Source: Alphaproteobacteria bacterium (GTDB lineage: Bacteria; Pseudomonadota; Alphaproteobacteria; Caulobacterales; Parvularculaceae). From it: DNA of 57,953 bases. Every line of letters starts with the position of its first letter. Position 1 is the first letter of the stretch. Below the pieces are notes generated by a model. It ran no database searches. It was not told where the DNA came from and was given only the letters and a program-made list of their open reading frames with translations. Shown here one piece after another: positions 26,768 through 35,501 of the stretch. A program made the position numbers and the translations under genes. The DNA is taken from assembly GCA_030426465.1 (NCBI GenBank), contig JAUHYK010000020.1, positions 1 to 57,953 on the forward strand, given 5' to 3'.

Positions 26768-27357
26768 GGGTTTTCTTTTTCCCCGCACTCATGTCATGGT
26801 CAAAAACAGCTTGCGGCGCGTCGCACCATCGGCCAAACCGCAAACTATTGATGTTTCGATGCAAAAGGCCCATCTAGGAACCGGGCCGAGGGCGACCAAA
26901 GCCTCACGCATCACGAAGAATTTTTCAGGAAGGCGGCGAAAAAAGCCTGTCTTTCCAGAAACTTAACGCCGGCAGCTCCCCCAAAGCCGGCCCGCGCTTC
27001 ACTGGAAAAACCGGTCGCGCGAGGAGCAAATCAGGCGCGGTTGCGCCGCCCCGGCGTTTTACGTCGAAACCAACTCTGGCGCCCAGCGCCGAAACCAAGT
27101 CCTGCCGGCTCGCCGGCGCAAATAATTCGCCGGATGTCCGGCAAACCTACACGCCGGATTTCCGGCTCTCTCATTCGCCGGCATGCCGGTACAGGAAAAA
27201 CAGCTTTCGCTGATGACAGGGACCGCCCCGATATTCTCCGCCGCCACCCGACAGGTTTCCTGTCTGGCGCGTGAGACACTGCGCGCGGGCCTGATCCAGC
27301 AGCGATCCAACACATGCAATGCGTCGGCGCAGCCAGCGTATTGCGGAGCCCTATACA
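26768..27357 (+). other. Long rne upstream region with structured leader
   Basis: Nearly 600 bases before the rne start. No gene is supported in it. From about 27040 on it is dominated by short GC-rich hairpins (listed separately). In Escherichia coli the rne 5' untranslated region folds into hairpins through which RNase E controls decay of its own mRNA; this region is in the right place for the same role. The transcription start is not visible from sequence. Confidence 0.5.
27044..27190 (+). repeat. Periodic array of small hairpins in the rne leader
   Basis: Four near-identical 14-base hairpins, each GCCGG-N4-CCGGC, start at 27104, 27129, 27153 and 27177, a spacing of 25, 24 and 24 bases. 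Loops are CTCG, ATGT, ATTT and CATG; the last stem ends in a G-U pair. Two more hairpins precede them: CGCCG-CCC-CGGCG at 27044-27056 (followed by TTTT) and GGCGC-CCA-GCGCC at 27078-27090, the latter 26 bases before the first repeat. Linkers are 10-11 bases and mostly A, C and T (GCAAATAATTC, AAACCTACAC, TCTCTCATTC), so they would stay single-stranded. The stems are directly visible; the regulatory role is inference. Confidence 0.7.
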
Positions 27358-30180
27358 ATGACAAAAAAGATGCTGATCGACGCGGCACACCCCGAAGAGG
27401 TGCGCGTCGCGGTGCTCGACCATGGAAAAGTCGAGGACTTTGATTTTGAATCAGAGGCCCGCAAGCCTCTAAGAGGCAACATTTATCTGGCGCGGGTCAC
27501 GCGCGTTGAACCGTCCCTTCAGGCGGCCTTCGTGGAATATGGCGGCAACCGCCATGGATTTCTCGCCTTCAGTGAGATTCATCCCGACTATTACCAGATC
27601 CCGGTTTCCGACCGGCAGGCGCTGCAACGCGCTGAGGCTGAAGTCGCCGAACTTGCAGCCGAACTCGAACTCTCCTCGCGCGGCGATGAGGATCACGACG
27701 ACGAAGATGATGACGAGGATGCGGAAGAAAACACCGGCCGCAACAAGCGTCGCCGGCGCGCCCGCAATTCCGATGATCAGGACGACGACGCTTCTGACAA
27801 TGAGGACGACGCAGGTGACGACACGCTGGACGCCATCTCAGAAGACGATGACGACGACGCTGATCCGACAGATGAAATCAAAGGCGATCCTTCCGAGGAA
27901 GAAGAGGAGGAAGAGGACGGCGAAGAAGACGAAGACAATGGCGCTTCTGTCGCGGTGAAAACCGACGAAGACGATGAGGACGAAACCGAGTCCGATGACG
28001 ACGCTGTAGAAGCCGCGGCGGAAGACACCGCCGCAGATGAGGACGGCGGCGACAGCGCGGACGAAAATGACGACGCAGACGCAACCGAAGCCAGCGCCGC
28101 CGAGTCCGATTCAGATGATGAGTCAGAGGGCGATGAAGACGATGACGACGACGAAACGCCGGAGACAAAGCGCAGCAAAGCCAAAGAGCGCGACGACCTT
28201 TTTGAGCGTTACAAGGACGCCAAGCGCCGCCGCTCGCAACTCCTGCGCAACTACAAGATTCAGGAAGTCATCAAGCGCCGCCAGATTCTCCTCGTGCAGG
28301 TCGTAAAAGAAGAACGCGGCAATAAGGGCGCGGCGCTCACGACCTATATGTCTCTTGCCGGTCGCTATTGCGTCTTGATGCCGAACACCGCACGCGGCGG
28401 CGGCATCTCCCGCAAAATCCCGCATTCCACCGACCGCAAACGCCTGCGCCGCGTGGTGAACAGTCTTGATGTCGCGCAAGGCATGGGGCTGATTATCCGC
28501 ACCGCCGGCGCCAAACGCACCAAGGTCGAGATCAAGCGCGACTATGATTATCTCCTGCGTTTATGGGAGAACATTCGCAGCCTGACCCTAAAATCCATTG
28601 CGCCTTGTCTGATTTACGAGGAAGCAAGCCTCATCAAGCGCGCTATCCGCGATCTATACGACAAGGATATCGGCGAAGTGCAGGTCGAAGGCGAAGCTGG
28701 ATATCGCGAAGCCAAAGACTTCATGAAAATGCTGATGCCAAGTCATGCAAAGCATGTGCAGCCTTACAAGGGCTCAGCGCCGATCTTCCTCAAACACGGC
28801 GTCGAACAGCAGCTTGACGGCATGTATCAGCCGACGGTGCGCCTCAAATCCGGCGGCTATATCGTCATCCACCAGACCGAGGCCCTGATCGCCATCGACG
28901 TCAACTCCGGGCGCGCCACGCGCGAACGCAATATCGAGCAGACGGCGCTCAAGACGAATATCGAAGCCGCTTACGAGGCGGCCCGCCAGTTCCGCATGCG
29001 CGACCTTGCCGGCCTCATCGTGCTCGATTTCATCGACATGGAAGAGCAGCGCAACAACCGCAAGGTTGAAAAGGCGCTGAAAGACGCGATCAAGAATGAC
29101 CGCGCGCGCATCCAGCTCGGACGGATTTCCAATTTCGGTCTTTTGGAGATGTCTCGTCAACGCAGACGCTCCGGCATTATTGACGGCACCACACAAGCCT
29201 GCCCCACCTGCGCCGGCGCCGGCGTCATTCGCTCTGCGGAAATGGCGGCGCTCAGAATTTTGCGCGCAGTCGAAGGCGAAGCCGCAACAGGCCGCGCCGG
29301 TATTATTTCCGTTCACGCCTCACTTGAGGTCACCGTCTATGTGCTCAACCATCACCGCGATTGGCTGAAGCGCATTGAGGATGCGAACGGCGTCACGGTT
29401 CAGCTTATTCCTGACACGGACCGCACCGGCGACGACTATCTGCTGGAAAAAGCCGGCGTCCCGCGTGAACCTGTCGATACGCCGCAAGTCATCCGCGCCG
29501 ACCAGACGGAACTTGTAGAAATTGACGATGAGCCAGAAGCGGAAGCTGCAAGCGACGACTCCGATAGCGAAGAACGCGACGGCGAGCGCAAGAAACGCCG
29601 CCGCCGCCGTCGCCGCAAGGATCGCGACAATGTCGAGGCCCGTGATAACGACACCTCATCTTCGTCAGGCGATGACGAAAGCGACAGCGACAACGCCCCT
29701 GAGCAAGAAGCCCGTGACGGTGATAGCGACACGGACGACGATGGTGACAAACGCCGCCGTCGCCGTAGAGGCCGCCGTGGCGGCCGCCGCAATCGCCGTA
29801 ATCGCGACGAAGATACGACGGACGGTCAGGACAAAGAGAACGCCGCCAAGGCCGAGGACAGTCCGCAAGGCGATGGCGGCGAGGACGGCGGCGAAAAAGC
29901 AAGCGCGCCGGAAGCATCTGAACCTGAGGCGACAGACGCTGAGCCCGCTCAGGACCAGGATGCGCAAGCAAGCGAACAGTCGCCAAAGGCCAATGGCGCC
30001 GCTCACACAAACGGCCATGATGCGCCGGAGCCGGAACCGGCCCCAGCGGAGGCCGAGCCTGAAACCGCCGCCAAGGACGAGCCTGAAGAGACGGCTTCCG
30101 CCGATCTCGCAGGCGCGCCTCAGCCAGCCGTTGAAAAACCAAAGAAAAAAGGTTGGTGGAGCCGTGGCGGCGACGCCTGA
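27358..30180 (+). CDS. rne: Ribonuclease E, degradosome scaffold
   Basis: 940 residues from the ATG at 27358 (MTKKMLIDAAHPEEVRVAV, the usual start). It begins mRNA decay and processes rRNA. The S1 domain (from about 35) is split by a highly acidic, low-complexity insertion at about residues 105-275 before it resumes at KIQEVIKRRQILLVQVVKEERGNKGAALTTY. The catalytic DNase I-like domain has AIDVNSG (D514) and LIVLDFIDM (D557); the zinc link is CPTCAGAG (C615, C618). The C-terminal third (about 720-940) alternates acidic stretches with Arg-rich patches (KKRRRRRRRK, RRRRRGRRGGRRNRRNR) for RNA and partner binding, and ends KPKKKGWWSRGGDA, like the GWW tail that binds PNPase in Caulobacter. Confidence 0.96.
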   Translation: MTKKMLIDAAHPEEVRVAVLDHGKVEDFDFESEARKPLRGNIYLARVTRVEPSLQAAFVEYGGNRHGFLAFSEIHPDYYQIPVSDRQALQRAEAEVAELAAELELSSRGDEDHDDEDDDEDAEENTGRNKRRRRARNSDDQDDDASDNEDDAGDDTLDAISEDDDDDADPTDEIKGDPSEEEEEEEDGEEDEDNGASVAVKTDEDDEDETESDDDAVEAAAEDTAADEDGGDSADENDDADATEASAAESDSDDESEGDEDDDDDETPETKRSKAKERDDLFERYKDAKRRRSQLLRNYKIQEVIKRRQILLVQVVKEERGNKGAALTTYMSLAGRYCVLMPNTARGGGISRKIPHSTDRKRLRRVVNSLDVAQGMGLIIRTAGAKRTKVEIKRDYDYLLRLWENIRSLTLKSIAPCLIYEEASLIKRAIRDLYDKDIGEVQVEGEAGYREAKDFMKMLMPSHAKHVQPYKGSAPIFLKHGVEQQLDGMYQPTVRLKSGGYIVIHQTEALIAIDVNSGRATRERNIEQTALKTNIEAAYEAARQFRMRDLAGLIVLDFIDMEEQRNNRKVEKALKDAIKNDRARIQLGRISNFGLLEMSRQRRRSGIIDGTTQACPTCAGAGVIRSAEMAALRILRAVEGEAATGRAGIISVHASLEVTVYVLNHHRDWLKRIEDANGVTVQLIPDTDRTGDDYLLEKAGVPREPVDTPQVIRADQTELVEIDDEPEAEAASDDSDSEERDGERKKRRRRRRRKDRDNVEARDNDTSSSSGDDESDSDNAPEQEARDGDSDTDDDGDKRRRRRRGRRGGRRNRRNRDEDTTDGQDKENAAKAEDSPQGDGGEDGGEKASAPEASEPEATDAEPAQDQDAQASEQSPKANGAAHTNGHDAPEPEPAPAEAEPETAAKDEPEETASADLAGAPQPAVEKPKKKGWWSRGGDA

Positions 30181-30205
30181 CTGGCGCTAATCGCCGCACT
30201 CACAA

Positions 30206-30229
30206 ATGCGGCGCCGTAAGGCGCCGCAT
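30206..30229 (+). terminator. Strong hairpin after rne
   Basis: A perfect 10-bp stem (ATGCGGCGCC / GGCGCCGCAT) with a GTAA tetraloop, 25 bases after the rne stop codon. No T-run follows, so it may protect the 3' end or work with Rho. Confidence 0.7.
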
Positions 30230-30309
30230 CTCGAAATCGCCGCAAAGCGCCCTTAGACTGGGCTTTGCATGCGCCATATTCATTTCGGGGGCGTGCGAAA
30301 GGGTAAACC

Positions 30310-31809
30310 ATGCCGTTGCAGTCAGTAAAAGCGCAGGCAAGTAAAGCGTCACCGAGTTTCGGATTGCGCGTGCGGAAGTCGCTCGCCGCGCTGGCAGCCC
30401 TTGTCACGGCGGCGGCCCCGGTTGCGGCCGAGGCGCAAGGCATTTCCACCTTGCGCGATGCGGAAATCGAGCAATGGCTGGAAGACTATTCCCGGCCGAT
30501 CTTTGCAGCCGCTGGGCTGAACCCCAATTCCATCGAAATTATCATCGTCAACGACCCGACCTTTAACGCCTTTGCAGGCGGACGCTATATGGGCGTCAAC
30601 TCAGGTCTGTTCACCTTCGCCAAAACCCCAAACGAAATCGAAGGCGTGATAGCGCACGAAGCGGGTCACCTCGCCGGCAATCATGGCGCACGATCTGCGG
30701 AAGCCATGGCGAATGCGGGCACGCCAATGATCCTCGGCCTTCTTCTCGCCGGCGCCGCCATCGCAGCGGGCGCGCCTGAAGCGGGCATTGGCCTGCTCGG
30801 CCTCGGCCAGAACATCGCGATCAAAGACTATCTCGTCTACAGCCGCAGCCAGGAAGCGACCGCCGACCAGTCTTCCATCACCTATCTCGACCGCCTCGGT
30901 AAATCGACCAAAGGCGCGATGGATATCTGGGGCCGCATGCGCAACTACCAGATCATCACCGGCCAGCGCATCAATCCATTCCTGCAATCACACCCGCTCG
31001 CAAATGAACGCTACTCAGCGCTGCAAACGCGGGCGATGGAATCTCCTTATTTCAATGTTCAGGACAGCCCGGAAGATATCCAGCGCCTCCGGCTCATTCA
31101 GGCGAAGATCAAAGGGTTTCTCCATGAACCCTTGCAGACTCTGCGTGACTATCCCCTATCGGATCAATCTGACCCGGCGCGTTATGCGCGCGCCGTCGCC
31201 TATTACCGCCATTCGGAAATCGACAAGGCGCTCGAAGAAGTCCGCAAGCTGACTGCCGCACATCCGGACAACCCCTATTTCAATGAACTTGAAGGGCAGA
31301 TCCTGTTTGAATATGGCCGCACGAATGAATCCATCGCGCCTCATCGTAAGACAGTGGAGCTTATTCCCGACAATGCGCTGATGCGGATCAATCTGGCGCG
31401 CTCACTGATCGCGTCGAACGAGCCGGACCTGATCGCTGAAGCAACGATGCATCTAAAACGCGCCGTCACCGAAGAAAAGGACAATGGTTTCGCCTGGTAT
31501 GAACTCGCCCGCGCTTATGCGGAGCAAGGCGAAACGGCGAAGGCCGATCTCGCGACGGCTGAATCCCGGTTCCAGTCAGGCGCGCAAGGAGACGCAAACC
31601 ATTTCGCACGCCGCGCCCTGCCCGGTCTTGAACGCGGCACCGCAGAATGGCGCCAGGCGATGGACATCATCCTCGCGACCCAGCCTGCAGAAGGCGCGCC
31701 GCCGCTGCCTTCCGCTGAACCTGCTCCTATACCTGCGCCCGAAAAGCGCCAGCCGGAAGAAAAGAAAACACCGGACGTACCTGATCCGATCGTCATCGAC
31801 AGCAATTAA
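30310..31809 (+). CDS. bepA: M48-family metalloprotease with TPR domain (BepA-like)
   Basis: 499 residues. Signal peptide at about 1-43 (long n-region, then SLAALAALVTAAAPVAAEA). The zinc protease domain has VIAHEAGHLAGNHG (His116-Glu117-x-x-His120) and the downstream Glu in SRSQEATADQ. The C-terminal half (about 290-450) is a set of TPR-like helices (AVAYYRHSEIDKALEEVRKL, NLARSLIASNEPDLIAEA), and the tail is Pro-rich. The layout matches BepA/YfgC, a periplasmic protease and chaperone that repairs or removes misassembled outer-membrane proteins such as LptD. The symbol is by similarity of architecture. Confidence 0.85.
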   Translation: MPLQSVKAQASKASPSFGLRVRKSLAALAALVTAAAPVAAEAQGISTLRDAEIEQWLEDYSRPIFAAAGLNPNSIEIIIVNDPTFNAFAGGRYMGVNSGLFTFAKTPNEIEGVIAHEAGHLAGNHGARSAEAMANAGTPMILGLLLAGAAIAAGAPEAGIGLLGLGQNIAIKDYLVYSRSQEATADQSSITYLDRLGKSTKGAMDIWGRMRNYQIITGQRINPFLQSHPLANERYSALQTRAMESPYFNVQDSPEDIQRLRLIQAKIKGFLHEPLQTLRDYPLSDQSDPARYARAVAYYRHSEIDKALEEVRKLTAAHPDNPYFNELEGQILFEYGRTNESIAPHRKTVELIPDNALMRINLARSLIASNEPDLIAEATMHLKRAVTEEKDNGFAWYELARAYAEQGETAKADLATAESRFQSGAQGDANHFARRALPGLERGTAEWRQAMDIILATQPAEGAPPLPSAEPAPIPAPEKRQPEEKKTPDVPDPIVIDSN

Positions 31810-31869
31810 ACAAAATCCACACCAAGCGGCGCTAAGAACGCCTTCAGGGGGACAGGAGTGAAGAACGTC

Positions 31870-32694
31870 ATGCAGAAGAATACAAAGATCGCGATCGGGG
31901 CTGCGCTTGCAGGGTCTTTCCTCCTCGGCGCCCTTGCCGTTGGTTATTCCGCCGCACAACAGAAAGAAGCGACGCCAAAAGCGTCGCACGCCCAAGTGTC
32001 GACTTCGTTCTCCGAACTTCAAGAAGAAGAGATCGGCGAGATTGTACGCGCCTATCTCATGGAAAATCCTGAAGTCATTATTGAAGCGGTCAACGCCTAT
32101 AGCGTTGAACAGCGCATGGCCGAAGTTGAGCGCGCAAAAACCGCCGCGAAAGAAAATATAAGCCTTCTTCTCGACCCGGCGACCAGCCATGTTGCCGGCA
32201 AAAAGCCGGAAACGGCGAAAGTCGCGGTGATTGAGCTTTACGACTATCACTGCGGTTACTGCAAAACCGCTGCGGGTCTCGTCAAAGACGTTGTCAACAA
32301 AGACGCCGATGTCAAAATCGTGTTCCGTGAACTGCCGATCCTGCGCGAAGAATCCGCTTATGCGGCGGAAATGGCGCTGGCCGCGCGTGACAGCGACAAG
32401 TTTCTCGATTTCCATTTCGATATGCTTGGATCATCAGGGGTCCTGACCAAGGAGCGTGTTGACGGCCTCGCCCGCAAGCACGGTCTTGATGTGAAAAAGA
32501 TGAACGCCGAGATCGATAGCGGTTCAATTCCCGACATGATCGAGGCGAACCACCTTCTCGCTCAGGAAATGGGCGTCGACGGGACACCAGCCTTTATCGT
32601 CACGTCGACCAACGGCGCCTTTGTTGATGTTATGGTCGGCTGGAGCGAAGAGAACCTTCGCGCCATGATCAATGAGGCGAAAAAAGCGGGCTAA
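31870..32694 (+). CDS. DsbA-family thioredoxin-fold oxidoreductase (ScsC/Com1-like)
   Basis: 274 residues from the ATG at 31870, with AGGAG 12 bases upstream; an in-frame GTG at 31858 overlaps that site. An N-terminal hydrophobic stretch (IAIGAALAGSFLLGALAVGY) is a signal or anchor, then a helical region (about 45-95), then a thioredoxin fold with DYHCGYCK (Cys128-Gly-Tyr-Cys131) and the cis-Pro motif VDGTPAFIV. These are periplasmic disulfide oxidoreductases or isomerases; the helical N-terminus is typical of ScsC-like trimers. Its end overlaps the stop of ccmD on the opposite strand, and being next to ccm genes fits a periplasmic thiol-redox role. Confidence 0.87.
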   Translation: MQKNTKIAIGAALAGSFLLGALAVGYSAAQQKEATPKASHAQVSTSFSELQEEEIGEIVRAYLMENPEVIIEAVNAYSVEQRMAEVERAKTAAKENISLLLDPATSHVAGKKPETAKVAVIELYDYHCGYCKTAAGLVKDVVNKDADVKIVFRELPILREESAYAAEMALAARDSDKFLDFHFDMLGSSGVLTKERVDGLARKHGLDVKKMNAEIDSGSIPDMIEANHLLAQEMGVDGTPAFIVTSTNGAFVDVMVGWSEENLRAMINEAKKAG

Positions 32695-32828
32695 TCCTTC
32701 GCCGTTTTTTCGTCTGACTCAGCCTTTTTAAGCTGCGTGATCCGCCAGACAATCAGCGCAACAATTGCAATGATCGAAACCGCGTAAGCGACAAGAATAT
32801 ACGGCGTCGTGTGGGCGCTGAAATCCAT
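32691..32828 (-). CDS. ccmD: Heme exporter protein CcmD (small)
   Basis: 45 residues, found by reading the bases after ccmC. It begins MDFSAHTTPYILVAYAVS, has one membrane helix (about residues 10-28) and a short charged tail (QLKKAESDEKTAKD). This is the normal size and pattern of CcmD, which is needed for release of holo-CcmE from the CcmABC complex. Its ATG overlaps the ccmC stop by one base (TAATG), so translation is coupled. Its stop overlaps the end of the DsbA-like gene on the other strand by three bases. Confidence 0.9.
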   Translation of the reverse strand: MDFSAHTTPYILVAYAVSIIAIVALIVWRITQLKKAESDEKTAKD

Positions 32829-33571
32829 TACGCCGCCTCCTCTGTCGTGGGCCGGCTAGGCGCGCGCCGTCCGCGCGCCTCAAGGCGCTGACGGATCAGC
32901 GCCGCGCGCATGCCCGTGAAGACCAGCCAGGCGAAAAGCGCCGTGTAAGCGATCGCCATGCCCAATAGCGGCCACAGCATGCTTGGATGAATGGTCGGCC
33001 CGTCAAGCCGCATGACGCTGCTCGTTTGATGCAGTGAGTTCCACCAATCCACTGAAAACTTGATGATGGGAATATTGATGAACCCGACCAGCGCGAGGAT
33101 GCGCGCAAAGCGCGCAGCGCGCGCGGTTTCCGGCACCGCCTGCCACACCGCCATGTATCCGAAATAAATAAAGAGCAACAGCAGCATGGACGTAAGCCGT
33201 GCGTCCCACACCCAATAGGCGCCCCAAGTGGGCTTGCCCCAGACGGCGCCCGTAAAAAGCGCCAGCGCGGTGAAGACAGCCCCCGGAAGCGCGGCGGCGC
33301 GTGCAGCGACATCTGCGAGAGAATGGCGCCAGACAAAAGCGATCAGGCTCATCCCGGCGATGAATGTGTAAGAGGCCATGGCCGTCCAGGCCGCCGGCAC
33401 ATGCACATACATGATGCGCGCGGAGTCACCCTGCTGGTAATCGGCGGGCGCCATAAACAGTCCCGCGTAAAGACCGTACAGCGCGCCGACAAAAAAAACG
33501 CCGAAAGCCACCGGCCCGGCGCCGCGCGCGAAAGCTTCAAATTTAGCTGGATTGGAAAAACGGCTCCACAT
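32828..33571 (-). CDS. ccmC: Heme-handling membrane protein CcmC
   Basis: 247 residues, six membrane helices. The tryptophan-rich heme-binding motif WGAYWVWDARLTSMLLL is present, with flanking conserved His residues in YVHVPAAW and in SLHQTSSVM. CcmC presents heme in the periplasm to CcmE for cytochrome c maturation (system I). It is third in the ccmABCD series, 14 bases after ccmB. Confidence 0.95.
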   Translation of the reverse strand: MWSRFSNPAKFEAFARGAGPVAFGVFFVGALYGLYAGLFMAPADYQQGDSARIMYVHVPAAWTAMASYTFIAGMSLIAFVWRHSLADVAARAAALPGAVFTALALFTGAVWGKPTWGAYWVWDARLTSMLLLLFIYFGYMAVWQAVPETARAARFARILALVGFINIPIIKFSVDWWNSLHQTSSVMRLDGPTIHPSMLWPLLGMAIAYTALFAWLVFTGMRAALIRQRLEARGRRAPSRPTTEEAA

Positions 33572-33585
33572 GAACCATGATGCTC

Positions 33586-34254
33586 CTATTCGAGACTGAC
33601 GCGTAACGCAGCAATGGCGAAAACGGGAGTCGCGGCCGCCATAAACAGGCTAAGGGCGCCCAAAATCAAGGTCTCAGGCCCGAAGACGCCGCCTGCCCAC
33701 AAGAACGCCTTCGCCGCCGTAACGCCAAACACCAGAACCGGCGCAGTGAACGGCGCCGCAATAATCATGGCGAGTAGTCCGCCGGCGCGCAGTCCCGCGC
33801 TCAAGGCAGACGTCAGCACCGCAATAAACACCAGCGCCGGCGCCCCGATTGCAAGAATGAGCGCGGCGCCCGCTCCTTGTGCAAACGAAATACCGAGCAT
33901 GGTCAGGAAAAACGGCGCAGCAATGATCAACGGCGCCGCCGCCGTCAGCGTCAGAAAAGCGGCCTTGGCGAGCCAATAGGAAAACAGCCCCTGCTGCTCC
34001 GCCGCCAGCACCCGCAAGGAGCCGTCATGCATATCCCGCTCAAAAAGCTCTCCGGCGGCGAACTGTATCGCGAGCGCCGCCGCGAGCCATAACGCGGCCG
34101 GCGCAGCAATCGCCAGCGCCTCCAGAGACGGGCCAAATGCAATCGCCGCAAGCGCTGTAAACACCGCGAAAAAAAACAGCGCGTAAAACCATCCGCCGCC
34201 GGAACGGAACGCCGACTTCAGATCACGTAAGAGAATGGCGAGGGCAAGTCTCAT
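33586..34254 (-). CDS. ccmB: Heme exporter membrane subunit CcmB
   Basis: 222 residues with six membrane helices and little else, the normal CcmB form. N-terminal LLRDLKSAFRSGG and the motif FAAGELFERDMHDGSLRVLAAEQ match the family. It is the permease partner of the CcmA ATPase, needed to release holo-CcmE. Its start overlaps the ccmA stop by four bases (ATGA). Confidence 0.93.
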   Translation of the reverse strand: MRLALAILLRDLKSAFRSGGGWFYALFFFAVFTALAAIAFGPSLEALAIAAPAALWLAAALAIQFAAGELFERDMHDGSLRVLAAEQQGLFSYWLAKAAFLTLTAAAPLIIAAPFFLTMLGISFAQGAGAALILAIGAPALVFIAVLTSALSAGLRAGGLLAMIIAAPFTAPVLVFGVTAAKAFLWAGGVFGPETLILGALSLFMAAATPVFAIAALRVSLE

Positions 34255-34868
34255 CGCGCAAGCTCCAAGCGCTTGAAGCCGCCACCGAGATCGTCATGGG
34301 TCGCAACAATCGCGATCCCGCCCCGTGAAAGATGGCCATCGATCAGCCTGCGGATGACTCTGACGCCATCTCTGTCGATAGCCGCCGTCGGTTCATCCAG
34401 GAGCCACACCTCCCGATCGGCAAGCAGCGCACGGGCCAGATCCACGCGCCGCCGCTGACCCGCAGACAGACGTCCCGCCCTAAGATGGCGAAAAGCAACT
34501 GCATCGACGGCGTCCAATGCAGCGTCGACATCGCCGCCGCCATTGACCTGCGCCCAGAAGAGCAAATTCTCCTCGGCGGTCAGCGCCGGTTTGACGCTGG
34601 CGTCATGACCCAGAAAAAACACGCCTCCCTCCGGCGCCTTATTGCTCACAGCGCCATCAACACGCCATTCAACGGCGCCTTCGACCGGGCGGAGTAGCCC
34701 TGCGAACATGGAAAGAAGGCTCGACTTGCCGGAGCCGTTTGGCCCGAAAAGCTGCATCCCTTCACCTGGCGCCAAGGAAAAGAAGACGCCGCGCACAATC
34801 GCCGCCCCGGCGCGGTCGCACCCGGCGTCGGCGGCGGTAAGAGAGATGGCGCGGCGGTAAGGGCTCAT
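34251..34868 (-). CDS. ccmA: Heme ABC exporter ATPase CcmA
   Basis: 205 residues. Walker A GPNGSGKSS (about 39-47), signature LSAGQRRRVDLARALL, Walker B VWLLDEPTAAID and the switch His in IVATHDD are all intact. It powers the CcmAB(CD) complex. It is the first gene of the minus-strand ccmABCD operon; the divergent ccmE lies 111 bases away. Confidence 0.95.
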   Translation of the reverse strand: MSPYRRAISLTAADAGCDRAGAAIVRGVFFSLAPGEGMQLFGPNGSGKSSLLSMFAGLLRPVEGAVEWRVDGAVSNKAPEGGVFFLGHDASVKPALTAEENLLFWAQVNGGGDVDAALDAVDAVAFRHLRAGRLSAGQRRRVDLARALLADREVWLLDEPTAAIDRDGVRVIRRLIDGHLSRGGIAIVATHDDLGGGFKRLELAR

Positions 34869-34979
34869 GGCCCCGTCTTTACGGCAATTCGCCCCTGCTT
34901 TGACAGGCGAAATCCCCGCGACAATCGGCCCGGCGCGAGTTCATTTGGCGACCGGGCGGCGACGCGCTACATCAGGCCT

Positions 34980-35429
34980 ATGAAACCGATCCACCGAAAC
35001 CGGCGTCTGGGACTTGTCGTGGGCGGAGGCGTCCTCCTCGCCGCCGCCGCTGCGCTTGTTTTCACGGCGCTCCAGCGCAATATCGCCTATTTCTACACTC
35101 CCAGCGAAGCGACCGAAGCGGTGATCGAGCCAGGTGCGCGCATCCGCCTTGGCGGGCTGGTGGAGACCGGCAGTCTCACCCATGGCGACGGGCTGGAGAT
35201 TTCATTTCGGGTGACCGATGGCGGCGCGACCATGCCCGTCACCTATTCAGGCATTGTTCCCGATCTCTTCCGCGAAGGTCAGGGCGTCATCGCCCAAGGC
35301 GCCTTTAGCGAGAATGGCGTCTTCGTTGCGCAGACCATTCTCGCCAAACATGACGAAAATTACATTCCGAAAGAACTTCAGGGTATTTCGCACGAGTTAA
35401 AGACCGATCAGCCTGAGCTGACCCAGTAA
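34980..35429 (+). CDS. ccmE: Periplasmic heme chaperone CcmE
   Basis: 149 residues. N-terminal anchor (LGLVVGGGVLLAAAAALVFTAL), then an OB-fold with YFYTPSEA, GARIRLGGLVETGSL and the heme-binding LAKHDENYIPKE, where His124 is the covalent heme ligand and Tyr128 an axial ligand. It carries heme from CcmC to the CcmFH ligase. Here it is split from ccmABCD and read in the opposite direction. ccmF, ccmG and ccmH are not in the window. Confidence 0.95.
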   Translation: MKPIHRNRRLGLVVGGGVLLAAAAALVFTALQRNIAYFYTPSEATEAVIEPGARIRLGGLVETGSLTHGDGLEISFRVTDGGATMPVTYSGIVPDLFREGQGVIAQGAFSENGVFVAQTILAKHDENYIPKELQGISHELKTDQPELTQ

Positions 35430-35501
35430 GCGACGCACAATTGCAACGTGTCACGCCGGTTCCGATCCGATCGCAAGCAGCGCGACGGCTCAATTTGAGC
35501 G

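Noticed and set aside
27104-27190. CRISPR array
   Set aside because: Repeats have the right regularity but are only 14 bases with 10-11 base linkers, and no cas genes are present; a hairpin array in an mRNA leader fits better.
27777-28184. A Ser-rich open frame antisense to the acidic insertion of rne
   Set aside because: The poly-Ser pattern is simply the complement of GAC/GAT/GAA-rich codons.
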